From positions 310,001 through 374,000 of the forward strand of contig CAVSET010000002.1 of NCBI GenBank assembly GCA_963727075.1: a DNA stretch of 64,000 nt, in the 5' to 3' direction. Both the position numbers and the translations under genes were made by a program. Positions 44,075-54,224 of the stretch are shown here, piece by piece (within the stretch, counting starts at the first letter, position 1; each line of letters opens with the position of its first letter). Source of the stretch: Bog-756 sp963727075 (GTDB lineage Bacteria; Actinomycetota; Acidimicrobiia; Acidimicrobiales; RAAP-2). The notes below the pieces were generated by a model. The model made no database searches. It saw only the letters and a list, made by a program, of their open reading frames with translations, and had not been told where the DNA came from.

Positions 44075-46522
44075 GTGCGAATTCGCCGTCACATCATGTT
44101 CAAGTCGGTGCTGGTGGCGACGGCTGCCATCTGCGTGGCGATCGGCCCGCTGCCTGCCGGGGGAGCCGGGGCGGCCAGCACCGCGTCGCCGCTCAGCACC
44201 ACCCTGCATGGCCGAGGGTCGGTCGACGAGGCCTGGCTCACCGGAGCCAACCCCGGAGACCAGATCGTGCTCAGGCAGCACGGTGCCACCGTGTCCAACC
44301 CGGCCAACCCGGGCCGGGCGGATTCCCTCGGCACGCTGATCATCCGGGACCTCACCCCGGGTTCGGGGTACGGCTGGTTCGACACCACGACGGGCCAGCG
44401 CTCCTCGAGGTTCCCGGTCCTCGCACCGGGCGACAACCCGGTAAGTGGCTCGGCCCTCTACAAGGGCCAGCCCCTGCATCAGGGTCTCAACTACATCACC
44501 ATGCGAGACGGCGTCCAGCTCGCGGCCACCGTCCGCTATCCGTACGGCGGAACCTGCAGCGACACCAGTCCGTGTCCCACCGTCGTCGAGTACTCGGGCT
44601 ACAACACTGCCGCTCCGACCGATCCCATCCCGGCCCTCATCTCGCAGGCGCTCGGCGTGCCGTGCAGCGGCTGCGGCGATCCGAACCTGCTCCCCGACAC
44701 CGCCACCGCGGTGGGCTCGGTGCTGGCCCGGGTCGCCGGATTCGCCACGGTCAGCCTGCAGATGCGCGGCACGGGTTGCTCGGGTGGCGCGTTCGACCTG
44801 TTCGGCTACCCCTCCGACTATGACGCCTATGACGCCATCGAGATCGTGGCCCACCAGTCCTGGGTGGCGCACCACAAGGTCGGCATGGTCGGGATCAGCT
44901 TCTCGGGGCTCTCGCAATTCCCGTCGGCCGGGACCAACCCGCCGGGCCTGGCTGCCATCGCGCCCCTGAGCCCCACCGATGACCTCTTCTCGACCGGCTA
45001 CCCGGGCGGCATCTACAACGACGGTTTCGCCGCCAGCTGGATCGCCTCACGCATCGCCGACGCCAAAGCGGCCGCGTCCTACGGCGCCGGCCGGCTGACC
45101 CAGCTCTCGCCGACCCCGGTGGCCGGCGTCGGCCAGGGATGGACCTACTACGAAGTCGACGCCGAGCTGGCGGCCAGCGGCGGCACGTCTTCGACCTGTC
45201 TCGCCAATCAGGCCCTCCACAACCAGTCGGAGAGCCTGGCCAGCCTGACCGGGCCCCAGGAGGTGACGCCGGGTACGGGTGCGGGACGGGACCCGTTCCT
45301 CTTCGATCGCCGGTCGATGGTGGTCGCGGCCGGGCACGTCACGGTGCCCGTCTTCCTCTCCGGCGCCCTCCAGGACGAGCAGACGGGCCCGCAGTGGCCG
45401 GCATTGATCAGCGCCATCCCTCGGACCACTCCCCTTTTCGCCAACATGGTCAACGGCGGACACATCGACTCGACAGACCCGCAGATCTTCAGCCGTTGGC
45501 TCGAGTTCCTCGACATCTATGTCGCCGGTCAGGTCCCGACCCAACCGACCGGGTTGAACGCAGCCATCCTCGGCCAGTTCACCGGGTTCGCTTCCGGTGC
45601 ACCTGTGGCGCCGCCACCCGCCATCCGGTTCACCAACGCTCCGAACGTGGGCGTGGCGCAGCAGGAGTTCGCGGCGCAGACCCCGCTGGTCCGAGCACTG
45701 TTCGACAACGGGGCCGGGACAGCCGGTCCCGGGGCGATCCAGTCGACCTACTCGGCCGACTTCCCGGCCTGGCCACCGGCGGGCTCGGTCGAGACGCTCT
45801 ACCTCGGCAACGACGGCCAGCTGCAGACGACAGCCTCCACCGAGTCGGGGAGCACTTCGTTCACCTTGGACCCTGGGACGCGACCCCTCACCAGCCTGCC
45901 ACCCGGTGGGAACGCCTGGGCGGCCAACCCCGGCTGGAACTGGACGACCGTCCCGTCCCATGACGGCATCGCCTTCCAAACCGCTCCGTTCTCCCAGTCC
46001 ACCACTATCGCCGGTCCGGGCACCCTCGGCCTCTGGGTCAAGGCGGCCGCGCCGGTCGAGGACTTCCAGGCCACCATCACCGAGGTCCGGCCGGCCGACG
46101 GCCAGGAGGAGTACATCACCTCCGGCTTCCTGCGGAGCTCGAACCAGATCGACCGGGGCGACTCGACTCCCCTGTTCACCGACCCGACCTACCAACGGGC
46201 AAACGCCCCGAACCTCAGCCCGGCCGCCTACTCGTTGGTCAAGATCCCCATCGATCCCATCGTGCACACCTTCCGTCCGGGGACCGAGCTGCGGGTCGTG
46301 ATCTCGGCGCCGGGTGGCGACCGCCCGATCTGGGAGTTCGCCACCCTCGACAACGGCCAGAGCGCCACGGTCGGCCTCGGGGGCGTGGCCGCCTCGGCCC
46401 TCGTCGTCAACACCGTGAGCGGTGTCAATGCCACACCCACCGTTCCGGCGTGCGGCGCTCTTCGCGGTGAGCCCTGCCGGGCCTATCAGGCCGAGGACAA
46501 CCAGACCGGCTCGACGAGTTGA
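44075..46522 (+). CDS. Secreted CocE/NonD-family (X-Pro dipeptidyl-peptidase-like) hydrolase
   Basis: A GTG at 44075 with GGGGGGAG upstream gives 815 residues and a signal peptide (VLVATAAICVAIGPLPAGGA), so it is exported. The alpha/beta-hydrolase core starts at about residue 140 (NYITMRDGVQLAATVRYPYG), has the nucleophile elbow VGMVGISFSGLSQFP (G-x-S-x-S-G) near residue 272, acid and His regions later (NMVNGGHIDSTDPQIF), and a C-terminal jelly-roll domain (ATITEVRPADGQEEYITSGF, TFRPGTELRVVISAPGGDRP), as in cocaine esterase. It cleaves acyl or peptidyl bonds in small molecules. Unusually for the family, the nucleophile motif has F instead of Y. Confidence 0.9.
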   Translation: MRIRRHIMFKSVLVATAAICVAIGPLPAGGAGAASTASPLSTTLHGRGSVDEAWLTGANPGDQIVLRQHGATVSNPANPGRADSLGTLIIRDLTPGSGYGWFDTTTGQRSSRFPVLAPGDNPVSGSALYKGQPLHQGLNYITMRDGVQLAATVRYPYGGTCSDTSPCPTVVEYSGYNTAAPTDPIPALISQALGVPCSGCGDPNLLPDTATAVGSVLARVAGFATVSLQMRGTGCSGGAFDLFGYPSDYDAYDAIEIVAHQSWVAHHKVGMVGISFSGLSQFPSAGTNPPGLAAIAPLSPTDDLFSTGYPGGIYNDGFAASWIASRIADAKAAASYGAGRLTQLSPTPVAGVGQGWTYYEVDAELAASGGTSSTCLANQALHNQSESLASLTGPQEVTPGTGAGRDPFLFDRRSMVVAAGHVTVPVFLSGALQDEQTGPQWPALISAIPRTTPLFANMVNGGHIDSTDPQIFSRWLEFLDIYVAGQVPTQPTGLNAAILGQFTGFASGAPVAPPPAIRFTNAPNVGVAQQEFAAQTPLVRALFDNGAGTAGPGAIQSTYSADFPAWPPAGSVETLYLGNDGQLQTTASTESGSTSFTLDPGTRPLTSLPPGGNAWAANPGWNWTTVPSHDGIAFQTAPFSQSTTIAGPGTLGLWVKAAAPVEDFQATITEVRPADGQEEYITSGFLRSSNQIDRGDSTPLFTDPTYQRANAPNLSPAAYSLVKIPIDPIVHTFRPGTELRVVISAPGGDRPIWEFATLDNGQSATVGLGGVAASALVVNTVSGVNATPTVPACGALRGEPCRAYQAEDNQTGSTS

Positions 46523-46578
46523 CGCCGGACCTGCCGATCGCCTCCTGAGCTCCAGCGTCGTCGGGGTACGTTGCTGCC

Positions 46579-48133
46579 ATGTACGCCGCCGAGCACGCCG
46601 AGCGCCATCCTGACAAACCCGCCATCGTCATGGCCACCGGCGGCGAGGTCGTCACGTTCGCCGAGTACGAGGCGATCGCCAACCAGGTCGCGCACGTGTT
46701 GCGCGAAACGGGGCTCCAGCGCCGAGACCACGTGGCGGTGTTCATGGACAACGACTACCGGATGCTCCTCTGTGAGGGAGGTGCGGAACGGAGCGGGCTG
46801 TTCTACACCTGCGTGAACTCCTTCCTGTCGGCAGAGGAGGTGGCCTACATCATCAACGACTCGGAGTCGCGTGTGGTGATGACGTCGGCATCCAAGGCCG
46901 AGGTGGCGGCCAAGCTCCCCGCCCTGTGTCCCAACGTCGAACGTTGGCTCATGACCGATACTGGGGGCGGAGCTGACGGTCCCTTCGAGGACTGGGCCAC
47001 GGCGATCGCCGCCTTGGATAGTGGGCCCGTCGCCGACGAGCAGCTCGGAGCCCCGATGATGTACTCGTCAGGCACCACCGGGCGGCCGAAAGGCATCCTG
47101 CGCCCGCTTCCCGAGGTCCACCCTGGTGAGCACCTGGCCGCCCGGGAACGGCTCTGTCAACTGTGGCGCTTCGCGCGAAGGCATGGTCTATCTCTCGCCG
47201 GCCCCGCTCTACCATTCCGCTCCCCAGGCCAGCGTGGCACTTGCGCTCCGCCTCGGCAGCACCGCGGTGGTCATGGAGCATTTCGACGCGACACAGTTCC
47301 TCGGGCTGGTGGAGCGGTTCCGGGTGACCCATTCCCAGATGGTGCCCACCATGTTCTCCCGGTTGCTCAAGCTGCCTGGCGAGGTGCGCCATGCCGCGGA
47401 CGTGTCGTCGCTGGAGGTCATCATCCATGCCGCCGCGCCATGTCCGGTCTCGGTGAAGGCGCAGATGATCGAGTGGCTCGGTCCGATCATCATCGAGTAC
47501 TACGCCGCCACCGAGGGCAACGGGCTCACCTTCTGCGATTCCGAAGACTGGTTGGCGCACAGAGGAACGGTCGGGCGCCCGCTGCTGGGTGAGCTGGTGA
47601 TCCTCGACGACAGCGGGGATCGGTGCGAAGTGGGCAAGCCGGGAACGGTGTGGTTCCGAGGAGCCACAAGCTTCGAGTACTTCAACGATCCGGCCAAGAC
47701 GGCAGAATCTCGCCTACCCGACGGGGAGACCAGTACCGTTGGGGATGTCGGCTACGTGGACGAGGAGGGCTACCTCTACCTGACCGACCGAAAGACCCAC
47801 ATGATCATCTCAGGTGGGGTGAACATCTACCCCCAGGAGACCGAGAACCTCCTCATCACCCATCCGAAGGTGATGGACGCGGCCGTGATCGGTGTCCCGG
47901 ACGAGGATCTCGGGGAAGCGGTCAAGGCGTTGATCCAACCGAGCCCCGGCATCGTCGGCGACGCCACCCTCGAACGCGAGCTCATTGGCTTCTGTCGGGA
48001 CCATCTGGCCCATTTCAAGTGTCCCCGCACGGTCGACTTCGTAGATGCGCTGCCCCGACTACCCACGGGCAAGCTGTACAAGCGGCTCCTCCGGGACCGG
48101 TACTGGGGCGAGCACCCCACCCGTATCGTCTGA
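46579..48133 (+). pseudogene. AMP-forming acyl-CoA synthetase, one frameshift
   Basis: The first frame runs from the ATG at 46579 with MYAAEHAERHPDKPAIVMAT and the P-loop MMYSSGTTGRPKGILRPLPE at about residue 165. Near 47170 one extra G (in TTCGCGCGAAGG) shifts it, and the other frame continues EGMVYLSPAPLYHSAP through IIIEYYAATEGNGLTFCDSE, TSTVGDVGYVDEEGYLYLTD, MIISGGVNIYPQETENLLIT and PRLPTGKLYKRLLRDRYWGE, the catalytic Lys motif. Both halves are full and ordered, giving about 518 residues. It resembles actinobacterial acyl-CoA synthetases for short or bile-acid-like substrates. A technical indel is likely. Confidence 0.88.
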
Positions 48134-48197
48134 CCTCGCAAGGGTGCGGTCGTCGTTCGCAGCCCATCGGCTCTTACCCGGCAGGTTGCCGGTTCCT

Positions 48198-48683
48198 TCA
48201 AACGGGAAGGCGACCGCGGGAAGAGCCCGATGACCGGCGAGCCGCGATGGCGATCGCATCAGCCAGGGCGAACAGAGCGGCGTAGGCAATCTCTCGTGGC
48301 ATCCCGTCCGCCGACTCGTTCTGCACGCGGGAGTGCAACCGTACAACCACTGGCGGAAACGGATTCACTCCGACGAAGTACTGACAGGGCTTGTCGAGAT
48401 CGAGGAGTACGGCGCCGGCTATGGCGGCAACGGTGGCCAGCCGATCTCGCTTGTCCACGGCGGCAAGAGCAGCGGCGATAGTGGCCAGCCCGGCCAGACC
48501 ATCTCGCTTGGCCACCTTGAGGAAGCCCTCGTGGCCACCGTCTTCCCACTTGTCACAGCCCCAGTGAGGGATCGAGTCCAGAGCCAGGTGCGATCCGACT
48601 CCGGCGGCGAAGGCGAGCGTCGGCCTGCCGCCCGCGGCGCGGCCGATGAGCACTCCCGAAAGGACATGGGTCGTGACGAACAC
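48198..48683 (-). CDS. Small membrane protein of unknown function (DUF457-like)
   Basis: From the GTG at 48683 the 161-residue protein starts VFVTTHVLSGVLIGRAAGGR, a membrane helix with a His, followed by AFAAGVGSHLALDSIPHWGC with a H-x-x-x-D and a second His; this arrangement resembles DUF457/YdjM-like inner-membrane putative metal-dependent hydrolases. A second hydrophobic block (LVLGLATIAAALAAVDKRDR-like, VAAIAGAVLLDLDKPCQYFV) and a final helix with an Ala-rich face (YAALFALADAIAIAARRSS) follow. There is no clear ribosome-binding site. It is convergent with the acyl-CoA synthetase gene. Confidence 0.6.
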   Translation of the reverse strand: MFVTTHVLSGVLIGRAAGGRPTLAFAAGVGSHLALDSIPHWGCDKWEDGGHEGFLKVAKRDGLAGLATIAAALAAVDKRDRLATVAAIAGAVLLDLDKPCQYFVGVNPFPPVVVRLHSRVQNESADGMPREIAYAALFALADAIAIAARRSSGSSRGRLPV

Positions 48684-48931
48684 CGGCCCCACTCTTGCAG
48701 ACGGGCCGGGCAGAGTTCCGTCGCGCGTGGCGGTGTTCGGCCGGCGGGCCGGAGTCTCGTCGTCCAACTGGTCCCGGTCCGACACCTGATGTGAAGACCG
48801 GGCCCGTTCCCCGCTCCCCACGGCGCCAGACCCAGCTCCGCCGTCGCCATCGAGCAGCCATACCGTAGCCGCGGGTATGGCCTTTCTCAGCTTCTGGGGA
48901 GGCGGAAGGTACGGCTGGAAGGGACGGTACG

Positions 48932-49457
48932 ATGGCTCGAAAGCTCCGCGTCGCCATTGGCGTCGGCTGCGTGACAATCCTTGGCGTGGTAGGCATGCAG
49001 AGTGTCGCCTCGGCAACCTCGGCGACGCCGCTGGTGTTGTCCCAGGGCACGGCCTTCGCCATTCTGGGGTACTGGTGCGGAGGCATTCAGGAGCAGGACT
49101 TCGCACCGGATTCGACCCGACGAGCGGCTTTCCGACGGGTGATGTGTTTCTGAAGGTGACCTGCAGCGGCAGTGGTCGCGGAGGTCGTCCCACGACCCAC
49201 ACCACCTGGGCCGGCGTGACGCGGGCCTTCACCGGCGTGGTGGTCTCGAGCGCCGCGGTCTCCCGGCTCCGACCGTCAACCCGACCTTCTCGGCTTTCGA
49301 CACGCACGGCGATCAGGTCTACAACGCATCGAACAACGGAACGGTCACGGGAGGTACGTCGACCTACATGTCAGCGGGGGACGTCATCGCCGCTCGGACC
49401 TGTGTCACCCGGCCGGGAAGACTGTCGCTCGTACCAGGCACGACGTTCAGCCTGTGA
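48932..49457 (+). pseudogene. Small secreted protein, frameshifted
   Basis: The ATG at 48932 starts a signal peptide, ARKLRVAIGVGCVTILGVVG with MQSVASATSA, followed by GTAFAILGYWCGGIQEQ. The next part, FDPTSGFPTGDVFLKVTCSG, is in another frame, and VNPTFSAFDTHGDQVYNASN with GTVTGGTSTYMSAGD ends at 49457 in a third. The mature region is beta-rich with two Cys and many Gly/Thr/Ser, like a small secreted Ig-like or cell-wall protein. I do not recognise a family. Intact it would be about 170 residues. Position between a membrane protein and LapA gives no hint. Confidence 0.6.
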
Positions 49458-49646
49458 GACCGAACGGTTGCCGTTGACGGTCGGCTGGAGGGCGTGGTCG
49501 GCCTACCCGTACTCGAGCCGGCCTCGAAGAGCGAGCAACGCCCACCGACCCGGAGCTCCACCTGCCGCAGGGCACTTAAGCCGATCGGCTTGTCTCCGTG
49601 GAACTGCACGTTCATGATGGACCGTAGACGTTTCGAGGGAGTCGAC

Positions 49647-49919
49647 ATGACCGAACAGAGCTCGGGTGACAACGGCACGAGTCGGGCCCGGTTGGGGGGT
49701 GGGGCGATCGCCTCCCTTACCGGAGGTGGGCTCTTGCTCATCTTCATGATCCAGAACACCGAGAAGGTCACGCTCCACTTCTTGGTCTGGAACTTCACCT
49801 GGCCGCTGTGGCTGTTCACCCTGGTCACGGCGTTCGTCGGCGCGCTGCTCTGGCTCGGTCTCGGGGTGATGCGTCGCCATCGACGCCGTAGAGAGCGCCG
49901 GGCAGCTCGACGGGGCTGA
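49647..49919 (+). CDS. LapA-domain (DUF1049) membrane protein
   Basis: The ATG at 49647 follows AGGGAG by eight bases and encodes 90 residues. Two hydrophobic segments, AIASLTGGGLLLIFMIQNTE and LVWNFTWPLWLFTLVTAFVG, carry the LapA motifs (F-I-x-Q-N-x-x-x-V-x-x-x-F and the P-L-W-L helix), ending with a basic tail (MRRHRRRRERRAARRG). In E. coli LapA/LapB regulate lipopolysaccharide synthesis, but in Gram-positive actinobacteria the role is unclear. Complete and of normal length. Confidence 0.85.
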   Translation: MTEQSSGDNGTSRARLGGGAIASLTGGGLLLIFMIQNTEKVTLHFLVWNFTWPLWLFTLVTAFVGALLWLGLGVMRRHRRRRERRAARRG

Positions 49920-49969
49920 CCGACGATCCGTGCCTCGGGGGGACGACCGCGTCAGGAGCAGCCACCGCC

Positions 49970-50633
49970 TCAGGCGGAGATGGCGCGAACCTCGGTGATG
50001 AAGCCAGTGAAAGCGGGCTCCCATTCGTTGACCCACAACTCCTGGAGGGGCACGGGCATCCCAGCCAGCGCCTGAGACCTCTGTTCGTCGGTGAGTCTTT
50101 CGCGGACCAGGCCGAGGGCTAGCCAAGGCTTGTCACCGGAGAACAAGCGTAGGGAGTGGCCTGGGAGCTGAGCCCACTCGTCGGGCGACATGTAGGCCGA
50201 AGCGAGGGGGAGGACCTGGTCCTCCTCGTCAACAAGGTGTGGAGCCAGCGTCTCGCCAACGGTCGAGAGGGTTCGGATCAGGTCCTCCCCGGTGGGCCGC
50301 GGTCGGGTCCGAGCGCCAGGAATCGATGGCGGACCGCGACGCGGCCATCGGATGGTCCAGCAGGCTGTGCTGGCGCTCGATACAAGAGACCAGTTCGAGG
50401 TGTTCAGGACAGCGCTGTTCGAGAACGGGATAGATCAGGTCATCCTCCCCCTGGTGATGGACCCGGAGGAACTCGATCACATTTTCGAAGAACGACGACG
50501 CGACAGCGACCGATATGGGATCGCTCCGGGTCCCGGTGACCAGTGCGTCGGCCAAACCGAGCGACGACTGCAGGGCACTGTGCACGGCACGCATGTCGTT
50601 GGTGTTGGTGGTGTACTCCCCGGGAACGGTCAC
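49970..50633 (-). pseudogene. Hemerythrin-domain (HHE) protein, one frameshift
   Basis: The GTG at 50633 has AGGAGGG upstream. The first frame has DMRAVHSALQSSLGLADALV, FLRVHHQGEDDLIYPVLEQR (the H-H-x-x-E-D metal helix) and LELVSCIERQHSLLDHPMAA (H-x-x-L-D). Near 50290, in a run of four G, the frame shifts; the other gives LAPHLVDEEDQVLPLASAYM (H-x-x-x-E-E-D), then SPDEWAQLPGHSLRLF to 49970. All five to six hemerythrin ligands are thus present across both parts, so the intact protein of about 220 residues would bind a di-iron centre, sensing or buffering oxygen or NO. A homopolymer indel is a plausible technical cause. Confidence 0.8.
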
Positions 50634-50763
50634 CCCTGTCCCTCCTCGCCTGTCTGTCACGATGGTCCGGCGATACTGACATGGTTCGGCCCGGTCGTCA
50701 TGTTGACGGGGAGCTGAGATCCCGAACGGGGTACTGAGGAGCGGGTGTCACCCGGTGAGGCCA

Positions 50764-51210
50764 CTACCCGCCGGTCGCCTGGAGGGCAGTGGCGATATCG
50801 TTCAGGGCTGCCCGCTCGCCTTCGCTCACGTCTTGACCGTGCTCACGGTGAGCAGCAGCCACCTTCTCAGCCAGCGTGACGATGAACCGCCGGTACTCGT
50901 CCACCTCCCCCGGGGTGGCCTTGCGCTCCAACAGTGCAACCGAGTCGCGTAGATGTTGAAGCCCGTGCTCTTTCAGTTCCTCCGGAGAGTGGTAGTGAGT
51001 GTGGTCTCGCTCAGGCTTAGCTGCCACGATCTCATCCAATAGCTCGCTCTCGCCATGGTGCTGGCGCGCCTCCACGTAGGCCTTGGCAATGGCGATCGCC
51101 TCGCGAAACGAACCCCCTCGTTGGGACGTCACTACGATCATGCCGGCACTCGGGGGTGCTTCCAGGATGAGCTGCCACTCCTCGCCTGAGAACTCAGCTT
51201 TGGTCGTCAT
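50764..51210 (-). CDS. Hypothetical cytoplasmic protein
   Basis: I do not recognise the family. The ATG at 51210 has GGAGAAG seven bases upstream and encodes 148 residues. The N-terminal half is mixed (FSGEEWQLILEAPPSAGMIV), followed by a helix-rich, charged half (FREAIAIAKAYVEARQHHGE, VAAAHREHGQDVSEGERAAL), with His/Glu-rich HTHYHSPEELKEHGLQHLRD in the middle that might bind a metal. No signal peptide or membrane segment. Position next to the hemerythrin gene on the same strand, 130 bases downstream of its upstream neighbour, gives only weak support for a shared stress role. Confidence 0.65.
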   Translation of the reverse strand: MTTKAEFSGEEWQLILEAPPSAGMIVVTSQRGGSFREAIAIAKAYVEARQHHGESELLDEIVAAKPERDHTHYHSPEELKEHGLQHLRDSVALLERKATPGEVDEYRRFIVTLAEKVAAAHREHGQDVSEGERAALNDIATALQATGG

Positions 51211-51356
51211 TGCCACTTCTCCCATCGTCGGCTCATGGCATCCCGCTCCCGTACACCGTAGCGACTGGCCCGACGCCGGCGCGGCCTGCGCCGGGACGTG
51301 CGGCCGGAACGAAGACGTCGTCGATCAACCCGGTCCCGCATCCCTCTTCATTCCTG

Positions 51357-52199
51357 TCACGCCGCGGCGATCCAGCTGACACCGATGATCCCAGAACCAC
51401 CATGAGCGCCGATGACAGCCCCCAGCTTCCCGATCCGGAGCACCTCCCGGGGGAAACCGGGAGCGATGAGATCAAGGAACTCGCCGAGGTCGGGTGCCCC
51501 ACCGTGCATGACCGCTATGTGTTCGATCGCGTCGGCCCGAGTCATGCGCTCGTAGAGCACCTGCATTGCCTTCCTGCGGGTCCGAGGTTTGTCGGCTTCT
51601 TTCACCGCCCCGTCACATATCTCGATGACTGGCTTGATTGACAGGATCGACCCGACCATCGCTTTGGCCCCGCCGATCCGCCCACCCTTCTTCAGATTCT
51701 CGAGCGAATTCAGTGCGGCGAACACACGTGTCCGAGGGATGAGGTCGTGGACCAGGCGAAGTATCGAATCGGCGTTGGCACCGGACCGGGCCGCATTGGC
51801 GGCCTCGAGCACGAGCGTGCCCAGCCCACTGGACACGGATCTGCTGTCGATCACGCTTATGGGGATTGCGCCGTGACATGCATCGGCTCCCACTTGGGCT
51901 GACTGCAACGTGTTCGACAAATCGCTCGAAATGGCCAGACACACCACAGCATCGGCTCCGGCATCGTCCGCATTTCGGAATGCTCGTTCGAAGGCACTCG
52001 GTGAAGGGCAGGCCGTTTGGGGAAGATCCTCGGAGCTTGCCATCCTGTCGTAGAACTCCTCGACGGTCAGGTCCTGTCGGTCGGTGAACTCCTCACCCCC
52101 AAACCGGATGCTCAGAGGCACGATCTCGACGTTGAGCGTGTCCAGCTCGGCCTCAGCCAGGTCGCACGAGCTGTCGCTCACAACATAGACACCGGACAT
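51357..52199 (-). CDS. DegV family protein (fatty-acid binding)
   Basis: The ATG at 52199 follows GAGGAG and gives 280 residues. DegV features are complete: VYVVSDSSCDLAEAELDTLN, VEIVPLSIRFGGEEFTDRQD, LPQTACPSPSAFERAF (T-S-x-P-S motif region), VVCLAISSDLSNTLQSAQ, VIDSRSVSSGLGTLVLEAAN and RIGGAKAMVGSILSIKPVIE with the G-R-x-G-G-x-K-A loop. FakB-type DegV proteins bind a fatty acid and present it to a kinase; no FakA is in the window. It is convergent with no gene and alone on its strand. Confidence 0.92.
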   Translation of the reverse strand: MSGVYVVSDSSCDLAEAELDTLNVEIVPLSIRFGGEEFTDRQDLTVEEFYDRMASSEDLPQTACPSPSAFERAFRNADDAGADAVVCLAISSDLSNTLQSAQVGADACHGAIPISVIDSRSVSSGLGTLVLEAANAARSGANADSILRLVHDLIPRTRVFAALNSLENLKKGGRIGGAKAMVGSILSIKPVIEICDGAVKEADKPRTRRKAMQVLYERMTRADAIEHIAVMHGGAPDLGEFLDLIAPGFPREVLRIGKLGAVIGAHGGSGIIGVSWIAAA

Positions 52200-52406
52200 C
52201 GGGGCATCCTCCTCGTTGTTGCCGCCCATCGCTGCATCCTGGGAGCGCTGGGATCGATCTCACGATTCTGACATCCGAGAGCGACCGGCGAGCGCCGTTC
52301 CTCGGCCGTGGACCCACACATCCGTCAGCCAGAGCCCGGGTGGCCAATGGTGATCGGATCCGTCCCTTGCTCAGCGTTGTCGCTCAATTGGCGAAGGGGG
52401 AACGAA

Positions 52407-53208
52407 ATGCGCCGGATGGGACGCTTTGTGGTCATAGCGCTTTGACGGCCTCCGGCTTGACGTGTTCTGCCGGAACAACCGACCTGGCACTGGCTGCCCC
52501 GCTATGGCACGCCCCTCGAATTCCGGGCCCTGCTCCGCTGCGACCCGGTGCCGCATCTGTGAGCAACTGGACCTCGACGAACTGGTCGGGCTATGCAGTC
52601 ACGGGTAGCGGGTTCACCAGCGCCACTGGCAAGTGGACTGTTCCGCGGGTTGGCACGCCGGCAAGGACCAGGCCGGCGCGCTGTTCTCCTCCCCGTGGGT
52701 TGGTATCGACGGCTTCAACAACGGCAGCCTGATCCAAGCCGGCACCGAGCAGGACTGGATCAATGGCGCTCCGTTCTATCAGGCATGGTGGGAGATCCTG
52801 CCCGCTCCTGAGACTCCGATTCCATCCATAGCGGTCCACCCCGGCGATTCGATGGCGGTCTCTATCAGCCAGGGTTTCCCGAATTGGACCATCACCGTTT
52901 CCGACACAACGACGAGCCAGTCGTTTACGACGCACCAGGCGTATTCCGGGCCCCTGACCTCCACCGAATGGGTTCAAGAAGCTCCGACGGTGGGCGCCCG
53001 CGTTGCGAGACTCGCCCCGGATAGCACGGTTGTGTTCGACACCGGGACGGCCAGCGGAAAGAGCCCAGGTCTGGTGAGCTCTGAGTCCGGGGCCATGTCC
53101 CGCGGCCGCAAGCAGATCTCGACACCCTCGCTGCCGGATAGCGATACAGCGGCCGACGAGTTCGCGGTCGCTTATGGAAGTCATGCACCCCCTTCACCAA
53201 GTTCGTAG
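52407..53208 (+). pseudogene. Secreted G1 (eqolisin-like) glutamic endopeptidase, frameshifted
   Basis: The ATG at 52407 with AAGGGGGAA upstream encodes a signal-like MRRMGRFVVIAL that runs out of frame; LTASGLTCSAGTTDLALAAP and then SNWTSTNWSGYAVTGSGFTS, ATGKWTVP follow in the next frame, which is the A4/G1 opening (N-W-S-G-Y-A). Near 52675 another shift leads to FSSPWVGIDGFNNGSLIQAG (catalytic Gln region), QAWWEILPAPETPIPSIAVH, and TSTEWVQEAPTVGARVARLA, carrying the catalytic Glu. G1 peptidases work at acidic pH and are best known from fungi. Two indels separate it from a complete secreted protein of about 265 residues. Confidence 0.75.
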
Positions 53209-53291
53209 CCAATTCTCGGCGGAGATCGACACGACCGAGACAGGCCGAGCGACAGAGGCGCTTGCCGGGGAGGAGGCCTATCGTTTTCTGG

Positions 53292-54075
53292 ATGGGCACA
53301 CTCGACGACGCCCTTACACTGCGCTCGGACGGGCCTGACCGTTGGCTGGCCTACGCCGATCCCGATCACGAATCGATCAGTGCGATGTTCGGGGGCTGGA
53401 CCGCGGCGATCTCACTCGAGTCGATCGTCCGATCGGCCGCCGGAGGCGCTTCACCCTCGGCGATGACGGTCAACTTCATCGAGGCGATCCCCCCGGGGGA
53501 TGACGTGGCAATCGAGGTCCATCGCCTCGGCGGAGGCCGCTCCGTCGAGCATTGGCGGGCGAACCTCCGACCAAATTCCGACGCCCGAAATTCTGGCTTC
53601 AGCCATGGTGGTGATGGCCAACCGGAGAGCCACCGACGGCCATTGCCAGAAGGCGATGCCACCAGCGCCGGACCCTGAGTTGCTGGAGGAGATCCATGCG
53701 CCGGGCCGACAGGGCCGGCAAACGACGGTCCGACCGATCTTCGGTGAGTTCGCCAGCGGTGACACATTGAGCTGTCAGTGGGTGCGCGAGATCTCGGGAC
53801 GGCTGCTCGATCAACCCCAGCTCGCCTACCTCGCCGACCAGTACGCGCCGCGCTCGTTCTTCTGGGGCCTTGGGCCTCGCCCGACTGCGACGCTCACGAT
53901 GTCGGTCTACTTTCACGCCAATGACGACGAGATCGCCGTCGCCGGTGATGACTTTGTGCTTGTCGAGGCAACGGGCACCAGAGGAGAGCAGGGGACCTCG
54001 GGCCAGCAGGCGGCCTTGTGGAGTCGCCATGGTGCGCTGCTGGCGACGACCGAGCAGCTCAGCTGGTATCGGTGA
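53292..54075 (+). pseudogene. Thioesterase-family (TesB-like) protein, one frameshift
   Basis: The ATG at 53292 gives GTLDDALTLRSDGPDRWLAY, then FGGWTAAISLESIVRSAAGG, the double-hotdog opening, and MTVNFIEAIPPGDDVAIEVH. Near 53570 the frame changes; PTPEILASAMVVMANRRATD with a helix and later LSCQWVREISGRLLDQPQLA, FFWGLGPRPTATLTMSVYFH and FVLVEATGTRGEQGTSGQQA ends at 54075. G-x-x-S/T-x-x-x-F and the C-terminal D/T/Q region are as in acyl-CoA thioesterase II. It would hydrolyse acyl-CoA, consistent with the several CoA ligases in the window. About 260 residues intact. Confidence 0.8.
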
Positions 54076-54224
54076 GTGCCCGGTCCATGGGCACTCACCA
54101 AAGAGCCGAGGGGAGCGGACTGGCCATCTCGGTTCCGACGACAGATCCACAATCGAGGGGAATGCCGGTCGGCGACAGGCGGTGCCGTCCATCGCCGCGG
54201 ATGCCGATCTAACATCGCCCGGCC

